NCBI GenBank assembly: GCA_015058655.1
Contig: SVBX01000001.1
Coordinates: 124,001-188,000 of the forward strand
Direction of reading: 5' to 3'
From: Pseudoselenomonas ruminantium
GTDB taxonomy: Bacteria > Bacillota > Negativicutes > Selenomonadales > Selenomonadaceae
Length of the DNA stretch: 64,000 bases
Made by a program: the position numbers and the translations under genes. The notes beneath the pieces are model-generated. The model made no database searches, was not told the DNA's origin, and saw only the letters and a list, made by a program, of their open reading frames with translations. Positions 16,030-25,404 of the stretch are shown one piece after another. The first letter of the stretch is position 1; each line of letters begins with the position of its first letter.

Positions 16030-18111
16030 TTAAATCTTCACCACCCCTAGAATCTGTATCTCAACGCTTTGCTCTATCTCTGCATGGGAAAGGACTATGA
16101 GCCCCGGCACGGAGCGCTCCACCAGCTTGCGGAAATAAAGCCTTACTGCAGGACTTGTCAGGACAATGGGCTGATACCCCATATTGGTAAGCTTCTGCAG
16201 TTCTGTGTCAAGGGACTGCAAAAGTCTCTGCATGGAATCCGGATCCAGGCTCACATAAGAGCCATGATCCGTGCGCTGCACCCCACCCGCTATCCTGTTC
16301 TCCAGAGCAGGATCCAATGTCACGCAAGGCAGGATGCCGTTCTGCACATTGGCCTGGGTAAGGGATCTTGCCATGGCATGTCGCACATACTCCGTAAGGA
16401 TCTCCGTGTCCTTGGTGGCGTGGGCATAATCAGCCAGCACTTCCATAATGGTAGCCATGTCCCTGATGGAAATGCGCTCCCTGAGGAGGTTTGCCAGTAC
16501 CTTCTGGATATCGCCCACACTGAGAAGATCCGGCACCACTTCGTCCACCAGCGACTGGTTGGACTTCTTGAGGTTGTCGATGAGATTCTGGGTTTCCTGA
16601 CGGCCCAGGATTTCATCAGCATGCTGCTTGATGACCTCAGTGAGGTGGGTGGCCAGCACAGACACAGCATCCACTACCGTGTAGCCGTTCAATTCTGCCT
16701 GTTCCCTCTCGCTCTCCGGAATCCAGAGAGCAGGTAGGCCGAAGGCTGGCTCCACTGTCTCTATGCCCGGCACCTCTTCGAAGACAGTGCCGGAATTCAT
16801 GGCCAGATAATGGTCAAGCATGAGCTCGCCCTTGGCTATCTCAATGCCCTTGAGCTTGATGATATATGCATTGGGCTTGATCTGGATATTATCGCGGATG
16901 CGGATAGTGGGCACCACAAGGCCAAGCTCCAAAGCGCATTGGCGCCTTATCATGACGATGCGGTCCAAAAGGTCGCCGCCTTGTCCCGTATCCACCAGGG
17001 GAATCAGGCTGTAGCCGATTTCCAGTTCCATAGGATCCACCTGCAGGAGAGATACGATGTTCTCCGGGGTGGTGGCCTCCTTCTTCGCTTGGGCTTTCTT
17101 CTCGACCTTCTTTGTTTCCACCTTCACCTCATGTCCCTTTTTCAGATTGTAGCCGATGAAAGCGCAAAGTGCCGAAAGAGCCATGAAGGGCAGGCCGGGA
17201 AGGCCCGGCACCAAGGCCAGGAACACCAGCACGCCGCAGAGGATGAAGAAGATGCGCTCGTTGCGGAACATCTGGTCAACCAGATCGCTGCCAAGATTTC
17301 CCTCTGCAGCGGAGCGGGTGACGATAAGGCCGGTAGCCGTGGAAATGAGCAGCGCCGGAATCTGGCTCACCAAGCCCTCACCTACTGTCAGCAAGGTGTA
17401 AGTCTGAAGCGCCTGGGCTGCATCCAGCCCCCTCTGGAGCATGCCGATGACGAAGCCGCCAGAAATATTTATGAACATGATGATGATAGCAGCAATGGCA
17501 TCACCTTTGACAAACTTGGAAGCACCGTCCATAGCGCCGAAGAAATCAGACTCACGCTGGATTTTCTCACGGCGTATCTTGGCTTCCGCATCGGTAATGG
17601 CCCCCTGATTCAAATCTGCATCGATGGACATCTGCTTGCCCGGCATTGCGTCCAAGGTGAAGCGGGCGGAAACCTCTGCCACGCGCTCAGAACCCTTGGT
17701 GATGACAATGAAGTTGATGACGACCAGGATTATGAAGACAATGAAACCGACCACTGCATTACCACCAACCACGAAGTTGCCGAAGGCGGTGATGACTTCT
17801 CCCGCATAGCCATCCAGAAGGATCAAGCGGGTGGATGAGATATTCAAAGCCAGCCTGAACAAGGTGGTTATGAGAAGCAACGAGGGGAAAATAGATAAGT
17901 CCAGAGCCTCTACATTGTAAATAGCAGACATGACCACCAGCAAGGCTATGGTAATATTGAGGCACAGCAAGAGATCCAACAAAAGGGTAGGCAGCGGAAT
18001 GATCATCATGATGACGATGGTCACGATGGCTACCGCAATGAGGACATCGCTGTATTTCTGTATGATGGACCCGCCTTTCAAAGGATCCGCCGCAGCACTC
18101 GGTGCAGCCAT
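16030..18111 (-). CDS. flhA: Flagellar export gate protein FlhA
   Basis: A 693-residue FlhA. About eight membrane helices fill residues 20-330, including the conserved RLALNISSTRLIL and the cytoplasmic FHIPEP loop (FTLDAMPGKQMSIDADLNQG). The C-terminal half (about 350-693) is the cytoplasmic ring that docks substrates and chaperones. It forms the nonameric export gate with FliP, FliQ, FliR and FlhB. Normal length and all landmarks present. Confidence 0.98.
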   Translation of the reverse strand: MAAPSAAADPLKGGSIIQKYSDVLIAVAIVTIVIMMIIPLPTLLLDLLLCLNITIALLVVMSAIYNVEALDLSIFPSLLLITTLFRLALNISSTRLILLDGYAGEVITAFGNFVVGGNAVVGFIVFIILVVINFIVITKGSERVAEVSARFTLDAMPGKQMSIDADLNQGAITDAEAKIRREKIQRESDFFGAMDGASKFVKGDAIAAIIIMFINISGGFVIGMLQRGLDAAQALQTYTLLTVGEGLVSQIPALLISTATGLIVTRSAAEGNLGSDLVDQMFRNERIFFILCGVLVFLALVPGLPGLPFMALSALCAFIGYNLKKGHEVKVETKKVEKKAQAKKEATTPENIVSLLQVDPMELEIGYSLIPLVDTGQGGDLLDRIVMIRRQCALELGLVVPTIRIRDNIQIKPNAYIIKLKGIEIAKGELMLDHYLAMNSGTVFEEVPGIETVEPAFGLPALWIPESEREQAELNGYTVVDAVSVLATHLTEVIKQHADEILGRQETQNLIDNLKKSNQSLVDEVVPDLLSVGDIQKVLANLLRERISIRDMATIMEVLADYAHATKDTEILTEYVRHAMARSLTQANVQNGILPCVTLDPALENRIAGGVQRTDHGSYVSLDPDSMQRLLQSLDTELQKLTNMGYQPIVLTSPAVRLYFRKLVERSVPGLIVLSHAEIEQSVEIQILGVVKI

Positions 18112-18142
18112 GTTCTCACCTCCCTAAAACTTTCCATGATGA

Positions 18143-19220
18143 CTATGCTCTCCTGCGGTGTTTCAATCTGTAGACATACGCCAGAACTTCTGCCACCGCC
18201 TGATAAAGTTCCTGCGGCACCGCATCACCAATTTCCGTACTGGCAAAAAGCGCCCTGGCCAAAGGTTTGTTTTCCACGATAGCCACCCCGGCCTCCCTTG
18301 CTATTTCCTTGATGCGCTGCGCCACCAAATCCTGACCCTTGGCCAGGACTACCGGAGCTGTCATGCCTTTGTGATACTCCAGCGCTACCGCAAAATGAGT
18401 CGGGTTGGTGACAATCACATCTGCTTTCGGCACCTCCTGCATCATGCGGGCCATAGCCATCTGACGCTGCTTCTGCTTGATCTTGCCCTTGATCTGCGGA
18501 TCGCCTTCGGACTGCTTGAACTCGTCCTTGACCTCCTGCTTGGTCATCTTGAGGTCCTGGGTAGTCTGCCACTTCTGATACGCCAGATCCAGCACGCCCA
18601 GCACCAGGATCAGCCCGCAAATCTTGAAGGCCATGTCGAAGATAATATCGGCAATCTGTCCCAGGCTGTTTTCCAGCCCAAAATAGATAAACTGGGGCAT
18701 GGAAAGCACATGATCTATCAGCACCACATAAAGAGCCGCCCCTATGACAATTATCTTGAAGATGGACTTCACCATCTCCACCAGGGCGCGCTTGGAAAAA
18801 ATCCTGCCGAAGCCATTGATGGGATTCAGCTTATCAAGCTTAGGCTCCATGGCCTCCGTGTTGAAATGAAGCCCCACCTGATAGAAATTGATGCCAAGGC
18901 CTATAAGCATGATAGCTAGCATGATGGGGAAAGATGTCTTGGCCAAAAGCTCTATGATTCCGATGAAAAGATTGATAATAGTCTCAGTATCCACAGTCTG
19001 GTTCGGATGAGACAATATGTATTTTGTATAATCTGCAATGTTCAAGTAAATGCTGTCCCAAAGGAGCTTCAGCATGAAAAAGCCCATCAGGAGCACAAAG
19101 GCAGTGTTCAATTCCTGGCTTTTGCCCACCTGGCCCTTTTTGCGGGCATCCGCCCTCTTCTTGGCAGTAGGCTCTTCTGTCTTATCCCCATCTGCAAAAA
19201 GCTGCAGGTCAAAAAGCCAT
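18143..19220 (-). CDS. flhB: Flagellar export switch protein FlhB, apparent +1 shift at the start
   Basis: FlhB sets substrate specificity of the export gate. Four membrane helices and the autocleavage motif NPTH (in VIVTNPTHFAVALEY) are intact. The start is odd. AGGAGG is followed 7 nt later by ATG GCT TTT TGA (from 19220), a dead end after three codons. If the T5 run at 19215-19211 had four T, the frame would read MAFDLQLFADGDKTEEPT, the N-terminus expected for FlhB, giving 358 residues. The actual open frame runs upstream into fliR without a good start or ribosome site. Either one T is extra (sequencing or mutation) or initiation is unusual. The body of the gene is sound. Confidence 0.85.
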
Positions 19221-19250
19221 TTCCCTGCCTCCTGCGGCGGAGGATATTCT

Positions 19251-20033
19251 CTATTGCAAAGCTCTGAGGGCAATGCCGATATTGCCATACATTTCATTGA
19301 ACACCACATCCAGAAAGAGTACATAGAACGGAATCAGCATCATCAGCATGCTAAGGCCGATAGCGATATGCATGGGAAGCCCCACCACGAAAATATTCAG
19401 CTGCGGCATGGTCCTTGCCAGGATCCCCAGCCCCGTATTGGTAAGCAGTATGGAAAAGGTCACCGGCATGGCAATCTTCATGCCGGTAAGGAATATGCCT
19501 GCAGTGAAGTCAAGAATGATCATTGGCAGAGACATGCTGGGATCCAGATTGAGCAGAGGAATGCTGTGAAAGCTTTCCACCAGGGATGCAATCACCATAT
19601 GGTGCCCATTGGTCACCAAAAAGACAATTACGCTCAAATTATAAAGAAAACTTCCGATAAGCGGAATCTGCTGACCGGAAGTTGGATCCATAACATTTAC
19701 TATAGCAAACCCCACCTGCATATCCATGATCTTGCCGCCCATATTGATGGCAGAAAAAGATATATACGCCACAAAACCTATGAGCCAGCCTACGAACATC
19801 TCCCCCAGCACCGCAATAGCGTACATGGCCACAGTGGCCGGCGGTTCAGCAATCCCCAGCTTGTCCACCACAGGGAAAAGCACCAAGGCAAAAGCAAGGG
19901 AAGTGCCCGCTCTGAAATAAATGGGGATATTCATGCTGCCGAAAAAGGGCGAAATCATGAAAATCCCTGTGATCCTCGTCAAAAGCAGCAGGAAAATAGC
20001 CGCATGCTCATGATAAAGCTCAAAGAAATCCAT
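19251..20033 (-). CDS. fliR: Flagellar export gate protein FliR
   Basis: A 260-residue FliR with about six membrane helices. The N-terminal segment (LLLLTRITGIFMISPFFGS) and the conserved MNMGGKIMDMQVGF-like element (INMGGKIMDMQVGFAIVNV) are present. It forms the core pore with FliP and FliQ. The order fliP-fliQ-fliR-flhB is standard, and it lies 23 nt after fliQ. Confidence 0.97.
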   Translation of the reverse strand: MDFFELYHEHAAIFLLLLTRITGIFMISPFFGSMNIPIYFRAGTSLAFALVLFPVVDKLGIAEPPATVAMYAIAVLGEMFVGWLIGFVAYISFSAINMGGKIMDMQVGFAIVNVMDPTSGQQIPLIGSFLYNLSVIVFLVTNGHHMVIASLVESFHSIPLLNLDPSMSLPMIILDFTAGIFLTGMKIAMPVTFSILLTNTGLGILARTMPQLNIFVVGLPMHIAIGLSMLMMLIPFYVLFLDVVFNEMYGNIGIALRALQ

Positions 20034-20056
20034 ATTCCTTTGCCCCCTTCACAGCC

Positions 20057-20326
20057 TCAGCCGATATAGTAAGGCAGGTTGACAAATATGTTAGTGACGA
20101 ATTCCACCATGATGCGAAGCATCCAGGGACCAAAAATCAGGATGGCAACAAACACTGCCACTATCTTCGGTATGAAGGCAAGTGTCTGCTCCTGTATGGA
20201 AGTCGTGGCCTGAAAGACACTGACCATAAGTCCCACAATAAGGCCCAGCCCCAGCATGGGAGCTGATACAATAAGCACTATGAATAAGGACTGTTGCGCC
20301 AATTGTATAACCAGATCTCCGGACAT
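20057..20326 (-). CDS. fliQ: Flagellar export gate protein FliQ
   Basis: An 89-residue FliQ of normal size with two membrane helices (about 16-38 and 51-73). The family motif VSVFQATTSIQEQTLAFIPK is present. Four copies normally wrap the FliP5FliR1 core. It sits between fliP and fliR with short gaps. Confidence 0.97.
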   Translation of the reverse strand: MSGDLVIQLAQQSLFIVLIVSAPMLGLGLIVGLMVSVFQATTSIQEQTLAFIPKIVAVFVAILIFGPWMLRIMVEFVTNIFVNLPYYIG

Positions 20327-20343
20327 AGCCCACTTCCTCCGAA

Positions 20344-21096
20344 TTATTTGAAGCTCATGATAAGGGACTGAATGAGAATATGCCAGCCATCCACCATGAC
20401 AAAGAGCAATATCTTGAATGGCAGCGATATCATCACCGGCGGCAACATCATCATACCCATGGACATGAGCGTACTGGCCACAATCATGTCAATAACGATA
20501 AAGGGAATATAAATCATGAATCCCATTTGGAAAGCTGTCTTCAATTCGCTGATAATAAAAGCCGGAATCAAAGTAAAGGTAGATACATCCTCCTGGGAAT
20601 CAGGGCGCGGCGCGTCAGAGAGATTGACAAAAAGCGCCAGATCCGCTTCCCGGGTCTGCTTGAACATAAAGGCCCGCAGAGGTTCTGCTACATTGGTCAG
20701 AGCCTCCTCCTGGGTAATCCTGCCTGCCAGGTACGGCTGCAAGCCCTGCTCATTAGCTTCGCCCCAGTAAGGTGCCATGATGTAAAATGTCAAAAACAAA
20801 GACAAAGCTATGACCACCTGATTGGGAGGAACATTCTGAGTGGACAAGGCATTGCGCAAAAAACCTATGATAACCACTATCCTGACAAAAGAAGTCGTCA
20901 TCATGAGTATAGCCGGTGCCAAGGAGATTATGGTCAGAATCGCCATAACCTGTAAAGTAACAGCCACATCCTGAGGATTATCCGAGCTTCCAATGCCAAT
21001 ATTGACATTGGGCAGGGGAGCCGCCGACGCTTCTCCACAGGCCCCCAGCATGAGGATCACTCCCCAGAGGAGCCACCCGGCCTTCAGGTGTACCAC
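20344..21096 (-). CDS. fliP: Flagellar export gate protein FliP
   Basis: A FliP of about 250 residues. It has a cleavable-type N-terminal hydrophobic signal, then four membrane helices, with the typical MTTSFVRIVVIIGFLRNALS, PPNQVVIALSLFLTFYIMAP and PFIVIDMIVASTLMSMGMM elements. Five copies form the export pore. The start is uncertain: GTG at 21096 behind GGGGGTGG is preferred, with TTG at 21111 as the alternative. Confidence 0.95.
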   Translation of the reverse strand: MVHLKAGWLLWGVILMLGACGEASAAPLPNVNIGIGSSDNPQDVAVTLQVMAILTIISLAPAILMMTTSFVRIVVIIGFLRNALSTQNVPPNQVVIALSLFLTFYIMAPYWGEANEQGLQPYLAGRITQEEALTNVAEPLRAFMFKQTREADLALFVNLSDAPRPDSQEDVSTFTLIPAFIISELKTAFQMGFMIYIPFIVIDMIVASTLMSMGMMMLPPVMISLPFKILLFVMVDGWHILIQSLIMSFK

Positions 21097-21138
21097 ATCT
21101 ACCACCCCCAATCATTCACATCTTCAGTTCCTGCAACA

Positions 21139-21660
21139 TCATTTACGAAGGAAAGGTGGTATCTTTTGTGCCAAACTTGACAAGGAGCCCAGTTGCTGAG
21201 AAAACATTCCTCCGGAAAGGACAGTTTCCGAATCCATTCGGCGAAGTTTCTCAATTTCCTCCAAGTCCGTAATTTCCGACAGCAGAGTTATCTCGTGTTC
21301 CGTAACCCCAAGCAGCAGAAAATGGTCTGCTATTTCCACCACGCAAACTGATCTGTTAGGGCCCAGAGGCAGATGTGTCACAATGCGCCCTGCAGAAGCC
21401 TGCGCGGGCCTCCCGAAGTGCCCGCCTAAAAATCTTGCCGCCAGATAAGCCATTCCCACCACGAAGGCAAAAATAACAAAGAGGCTGACCAGATAAGCAG
21501 CGGTGGACCACCAAGACATTGCTGCTGGCTGCGGGACATTTGTATCGTAACCGGACAGATACCCACCCTGAGCAGCCTCCTCGGCTGCCAGGGCCGGCTC
21601 TGCGAAAGCTACGAGCAGCAGTCCCGCTAAACACACCAGCACATAATATCTCTTGCCCAT
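21139..21660 (-). CDS. fliO: Flagellar biosynthesis protein FliO
   Basis: A 173-residue FliO (FliZ in Bacillus naming). It has an N-terminal signal peptide (about 1-25), a periplasmic stretch, one membrane helix (about 50-75) and a cytoplasmic beta domain containing RIVTHLPLGPNRSVCVVEIADHFLLLGVTE. It assists FliP assembly. Its start overlaps the cheY stop at base 21660, so it is coupled to cheY. Confidence 0.92.
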   Translation of the reverse strand: MGKRYYVLVCLAGLLLVAFAEPALAAEEAAQGGYLSGYDTNVPQPAAMSWWSTAAYLVSLFVIFAFVVGMAYLAARFLGGHFGRPAQASAGRIVTHLPLGPNRSVCVVEIADHFLLLGVTEHEITLLSEITDLEEIEKLRRMDSETVLSGGMFSQQLGSLSSLAQKIPPFLRK

Positions 21661-22022
21661 CAGCCCACTGCTTTGCGGACAGCCTCCAAAACGCGGTCAG
21701 CCTGGAAAGGCTTGACAATAAAGTCACGCGCCCCGGCCTGAATGGCCTCGATAACCATGGCCTGCTGGCCCATAGCACTGCACATGACAATCTTTGCGTT
21801 TGGATCTACCTTCTTGATTTCCTTGACAGCGCTGATGCCGTCCATTTCAGGCATCGTGATGTCCATGGTAACAAGATCCGGCTTCAGCTCCTGATACTTT
21901 TCCAAAGCCTTCATGCCGTTCTCGGCTTCGCCGACGACCTCATAGCCATTCTTGGACAAAATGTCCTTGACCATCATTCTCATGAATGCTGCGTCATCAA
22001 CGACCAATACTCTTACTGCCAT
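21660..22022 (-). CDS. cheY: Chemotaxis response regulator CheY
   Basis: A 120-residue single receiver domain. The acid pair is in VVDDAAFMR (Asp9/Asp10), the phospho-acceptor Asp54 is in VTMDITMPEMDG, Ser/Thr is in MCSAMG and Lys in VKPFQ. CheY-P binds FliM and FliY at the switch. It is the first gene after the internal promoter at 22077-22105, and it is followed by fliO as in Bacillus. Confidence 0.97.
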   Translation of the reverse strand: MAVRVLVVDDAAFMRMMVKDILSKNGYEVVGEAENGMKALEKYQELKPDLVTMDITMPEMDGISAVKEIKKVDPNAKIVMCSAMGQQAMVIEAIQAGARDFIVKPFQADRVLEAVRKAVG

Positions 22023-22076
22023 GTTTCATCTCTCCTCACCTTAAAAGAAACTCAGATGTACTTCAAAGCTGATTTA

Positions 22077-22105
22077 ATTATATAGGAAAGTCCGCCATTA
22101 GACAA
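22077..22105 (-). promoter_or_regulatory. Internal sigma-A promoter before cheY
   Basis: In the 117-nt gap between fliY and cheY the minus strand has TTGTCT (22105-22100), a 17-nt spacer and a perfect TATAAT (22082-22077). The cheY start is 55 nt downstream behind AGGTGAGGAG. It would let the cheY-to-swrB half be expressed on its own. Confidence 0.65.
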
Positions 22106-22139
22106 GTGTCTGCCCAAGCTGCCAAAGTCACAATCGACT

Positions 22140-23423
22140 TTATTGCAGCTTTGCGGCCCTCTCTGCCGGACTTGCTATCTCAGTGATGCGGACACCGAAA
22201 TTCTCATCGATGACCACTACTTCGCCTTTGGCCAGGAACTTGCCGTTGACCTGGATATCCACAGGCTCTCCAGCCAGCTTATCAAGCTCCACAATGGAGC
22301 CGTTGGTAAGTTCCAGGACCTCCTTGATGGACTTATGCGTGCGCCCCAGCTCTACCGTAACCTTCAAGGGCACATCCAGGATGAGGCCTATATTGGCGTC
22401 ATTTACCTGCACGGGCTCCATGTTGAGCGGAACGAAAGCTGCCGGCTGCACCGGCACATTGGCCCCGGCCTGAGGCTGTGCCATCATGGGCGCGCCATAG
22501 CCGTAGCCATAGCCTCCCCCAGGTGGCATCCCCCCCGGTGCCATAGGCGGCGGGGCTGCCGCCATGGGAGGCGGAGCAGCTGCCATGGGGGGTGGAGCAG
22601 CCGCCGCTGGCGGCGGAGCTGCTGCCGGTGCCGGAGCTGCCGGCGGCGGGGCCGGAGCCGGTTCCGGCTCCACATTGGCCTCTCCATTCATCAGGGATTC
22701 AACCATTTCCTTGGCCACATGGACAGGCAATATCTGCATGATCTCGCTGTCAATGAGGCCATCGACCTCCATGCGGAAGGAAATGCGCACGATGGGGTCA
22801 TCGTTGCCGATGATTTCCGTGACCTTGTCCTCCGCCCCCAGATCGATAAGATTCACCCGAGGGGGAGAAATATCGATCTTCTTGTTGAACATGGACGAAA
22901 GGGAGGTGGCCACGGTACCCATCATCTGGTTCATGGACTCGCCCACGGCGCTCATCTGGATTTCGCCTATGTTGGTATCCGGATTGGTGCCGTCACCGCC
23001 CATCATAAGGTCTGCGATTATGGCAGCATCCTGCGCCTGGATAGCCAGCACATTGTTGCCATCAATGCCAATGGTATAACCCACCTCAACGATGAGGTAA
23101 GGCATGGGATAATGTTCCTTGATAAGGCTCATAGTAGACACAGACACCGTAGGGGTGGTGATGTTCACCTTATGGCCCAAAAGCACCGAGAGAGTGGTGG
23201 CTGCACTGCCCATGGAGATATTCCCTATCTCCCCCAGAGCATCTTTTTCAATATCTGACAGCACATCTGCGAACTGAGATGAATCATCAGACCCGGCATC
23301 TGCCGCCGGTCCGCCGCCTCCATCTGCCGACTCTCCCGCTGGTGCATCGCCGCCCCCTGCAGGTGGCAGGCCACCATTAAGCAGGGCGTCTATTTCTTCT
23401 TGCGAGATCATATCGTCACTCAT
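22140..23423 (-). CDS. fliY: Flagellar switch phosphatase FliY (FliN family)
   Basis: A 427-residue FliY. The N-terminal CheY-P docking peptide is MISQEEIDALLNGG. A CheC-like phosphatase domain follows (about 55-250) with two active motifs, DIEKDALGEIGNISMGSA and SAVGESMNQMMG. A Pro/Ala/Met-rich linker of about 80 residues with a tandem PPPMAAA unit follows, then the FliN/SpoA domain (about 345-425). It is part of the C-ring and dephosphorylates CheY-P. The linker makes it longer than Bacillus FliY (378). Its ATG (23423) lies within the fliM 3' end in ATGAGTGA, so they are coupled. Confidence 0.96.
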   Translation of the reverse strand: MSDDMISQEEIDALLNGGLPPAGGGDAPAGESADGGGGPAADAGSDDSSQFADVLSDIEKDALGEIGNISMGSAATTLSVLLGHKVNITTPTVSVSTMSLIKEHYPMPYLIVEVGYTIGIDGNNVLAIQAQDAAIIADLMMGGDGTNPDTNIGEIQMSAVGESMNQMMGTVATSLSSMFNKKIDISPPRVNLIDLGAEDKVTEIIGNDDPIVRISFRMEVDGLIDSEIMQILPVHVAKEMVESLMNGEANVEPEPAPAPPPAAPAPAAAPPPAAAAPPPMAAAPPPMAAAPPPMAPGGMPPGGGYGYGYGAPMMAQPQAGANVPVQPAAFVPLNMEPVQVNDANIGLILDVPLKVTVELGRTHKSIKEVLELTNGSIVELDKLAGEPVDIQVNGKFLAKGEVVVIDENFGVRITEIASPAERAAKLQ

Positions 23424-24438
23424 TGGCTTCTTCATCTCCTTCGTTCAGGATCTCATCTTCATTCAAGATCCTGGTAATCTGTACCGCCATCTTTTTTCCT
23501 GAAGTTCCCGGGCGGCAGAAGAACTTGGCCTTGCGGCCTATCCTGCACTTGAGCTCGTCATCCACCTTGGTGTCGAGCTGCAGCACATCCCCAAATCCCA
23601 GAGTTAGGAACTCGTGGATCGTGATATTGATATCCCCCATTTCCACCAAGAAAGGAACCTTGGTCCTTTCAATTTTCCTTTGCAGGATTTTCACCTGCTC
23701 GGGGTCATCATCCCTGGACACGGACGAGGCCACCCAGAAGGTAGTCGTCAGCTTTGACATGACCGGCTCCAGTACCAGATAGGGGATGCAGATATTCATC
23801 ATGCCTTCTACTTCTCCCACCCTCATCTGTATGGTGACAATGACCACCATATCACTGGGTGGCACTATTTGCGTAAACTGCGGATTTGACTCCGTAGCCT
23901 CCACACTAGGGTAGAACTCCACCACATTGGCCCATGCTTCCTTCAGATGGCTGGTAGCCTTATCCACAAAGCGTCGCATGACGACTTCCTCAATCTCCGT
24001 AAGCACGCGGGTCTTGATGCCGCTCTTGCCCTCGCCGCCAAAGACGCGGTCTATGAAGGCAAAGGCTATCTCCGTGTTGACTTCCATGATGATATTGCCC
24101 TTCAAGGGCGGTACCGCCAGTATGCTGATGACTGAGGGATTGGCCAGGGATTGAACGAATTCCTGATAAGTCAGCTGCTCAACCGAAGCCACCTCCACAT
24201 TCACCATGGTGCGAAGATGCGTGGATAGGTATGTATTCAATAGCCTTGAGAAACTTTCATGGAGCATGAACAGAGTGCGAATCTGATCCTTGGAAAACTT
24301 GTCAGGGCGCTTGAAATCGTATGATTTGACTTTTTTCTGTTCTTCGTCTGCTTTAACCTCTTCCGCAGATACCGAGCCGTCTGACAACGCAGACAGCAGC
24401 TTGTCTATCTCGGATTGGGAAAGTACATCTTCTGCCAA
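23416..24438 (-). CDS. fliM: Flagellar switch protein FliM
   Basis: A 340-residue FliM. The N-terminal CheY-P binding peptide LSQSEIDKLLSAL is followed by the middle domain, with FGGEGKSGIKTRVLTEIEE, and by the C-terminal SpoA domain (DVLQLDTKVDDELKCRIG). It transmits CheY-P binding to FliG in the C-ring. It is 35 nt after fliL and overlaps fliY. Confidence 0.97.
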   Translation of the reverse strand: MAEDVLSQSEIDKLLSALSDGSVSAEEVKADEEQKKVKSYDFKRPDKFSKDQIRTLFMLHESFSRLLNTYLSTHLRTMVNVEVASVEQLTYQEFVQSLANPSVISILAVPPLKGNIIMEVNTEIAFAFIDRVFGGEGKSGIKTRVLTEIEEVVMRRFVDKATSHLKEAWANVVEFYPSVEATESNPQFTQIVPPSDMVVIVTIQMRVGEVEGMMNICIPYLVLEPVMSKLTTTFWVASSVSRDDDPEQVKILQRKIERTKVPFLVEMGDINITIHEFLTLGFGDVLQLDTKVDDELKCRIGRKAKFFCRPGTSGKKMAVQITRILNEDEILNEGDEEANE

Positions 24439-24472
24439 TCTTCGCCCTCCTTCCTGCTTTATTAAAACTGAG

Positions 24473-24973
24473 TCACTGGAGCAGGAAGCTGGTTATATAC
24501 ACATCATACACGGAACCTTGCCCTAAGCGCTCATTGAGCTCATCCTTCAGTTTCTTCTTCAGCTCGTCCTGCTTGGCAGCATCAAACTCATCCAGCTTGG
24601 CGCTTCTGAGCATCTGCATGGTCGTGTCAAGGATCTTGGTCTCTGCTTCAGGCTTGAGCACGCCTTCCAGGATGTTATCCTTCTTGCCAGGATTCATCTC
24701 CAACACGATGCTGGTCTTCAGGAATTTGCCAGCCTTCTGGCCTCCTACATTCACCAGGATGCCCTCCTTGGCATCCCCAAGCTTGATGAACACCCCTGGG
24801 TCATGGTGCTCGCTGACTGACTCAGCCTGGGGGTTCGACATCATTTTCGTGGTTACGAAGAAGGAAATCCCCCCTGCCAGCACAAGGCCAACCAGCACAA
24901 GCACTACGACCAATATGATGGGTGATTTCTTTTTTTCTGGCGCAGCCTCTTGTTCTTTCTCTTCGTCAGCCAT
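24473..24973 (-). CDS. fliL: Flagellar basal-body associated protein FliL
   Basis: A 166-residue FliL. It has a charged cytoplasmic N-terminus, one membrane helix (about 19-42) and an extracytoplasmic domain ending in GSVYDVYITSFLLQ, the usual FliL C-terminus. It stabilises stator units around the motor. It lies between flbD and fliM as in Bacillus. Confidence 0.95.
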   Translation of the reverse strand: MADEEKEQEAAPEKKKSPIILVVVLVLVGLVLAGGISFFVTTKMMSNPQAESVSEHHDPGVFIKLGDAKEGILVNVGGQKAGKFLKTSIVLEMNPGKKDNILEGVLKPEAETKILDTTMQMLRSAKLDEFDAAKQDELKKKLKDELNERLGQGSVYDVYITSFLLQ

Positions 24974-25009
24974 TTATAAATCCCTCCATTTGAGCAATCT
25001 GAATCATTA

Positions 25010-25207
25010 TCAGAACTTGAGCGCCTTGCGATACTTCATCACCCGACGCACGATCTCGTCCATGGGCTCCTCCACAATCAGCTTTTTGCCGTTGAGCAGA
25101 GTGATGACCGTATCCGGCGTCTCCTCCACAGTTTCTATTATTTCGGCATTAAGTACAAATTCTCCTTTTTTATTTGTCTGGGAATTAAATCTTGTAAGTT
25201 TTATCAT
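25010..25207 (-). CDS. flbD: Flagellar protein FlbD
   Basis: A 65-residue FlbD-family protein: MIKLTRFNS at the start, then NAEIIETVEETPDTVITLLNGKKL and a final helix. This small conserved protein normally follows flgE. Here it follows a terminator and flgD instead. The role is poorly known. The ATG follows CAGGGGGATG. Confidence 0.93.
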   Translation of the reverse strand: MIKLTRFNSQTNKKGEFVLNAEIIETVEETPDTVITLLNGKKLIVEEPMDEIVRRVMKYRKALKF

Positions 25208-25340
25208 TTTTACATCCCCCTGATCCTGGAAGCATTTTTCTTCCCTTGATATAATCCCTCAAGTTCCCTAAGAATGCTCTTGTCCTGTATTTTCGTCACG
25301 GATAGGCCATTTCCCTTTTTTTCTTCTCATTTTTCCAATT

Positions 25341-25384
25341 AAAAAAAGGCAGCCAGCTCAAAAAGTCCTCTGGCTGCCTTTTTC
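25341..25384 (-). terminator. Terminator between flgD and flbD
   Basis: AAAAAGGCAGCCAG and CTGGCTGCCTTTTT form a 14-bp perfect stem with a 13-nt loop, with T7 following on the minus strand. It lies about 20 nt after the flgD stop. The 133 nt between it and flbD holds no promoter I could identify with confidence. Confidence 0.9.
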
Positions 25385-25404
25385 ACACCTGGGCAAAAGC
25401 CCGC

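Noticed and set aside
18143..19324. A 393-residue FlhB starting inside fliR
   Set aside because: The upstream residues do not match FlhB, and no start codon there has a ribosome site. The shift at the T5 run explains the data better.
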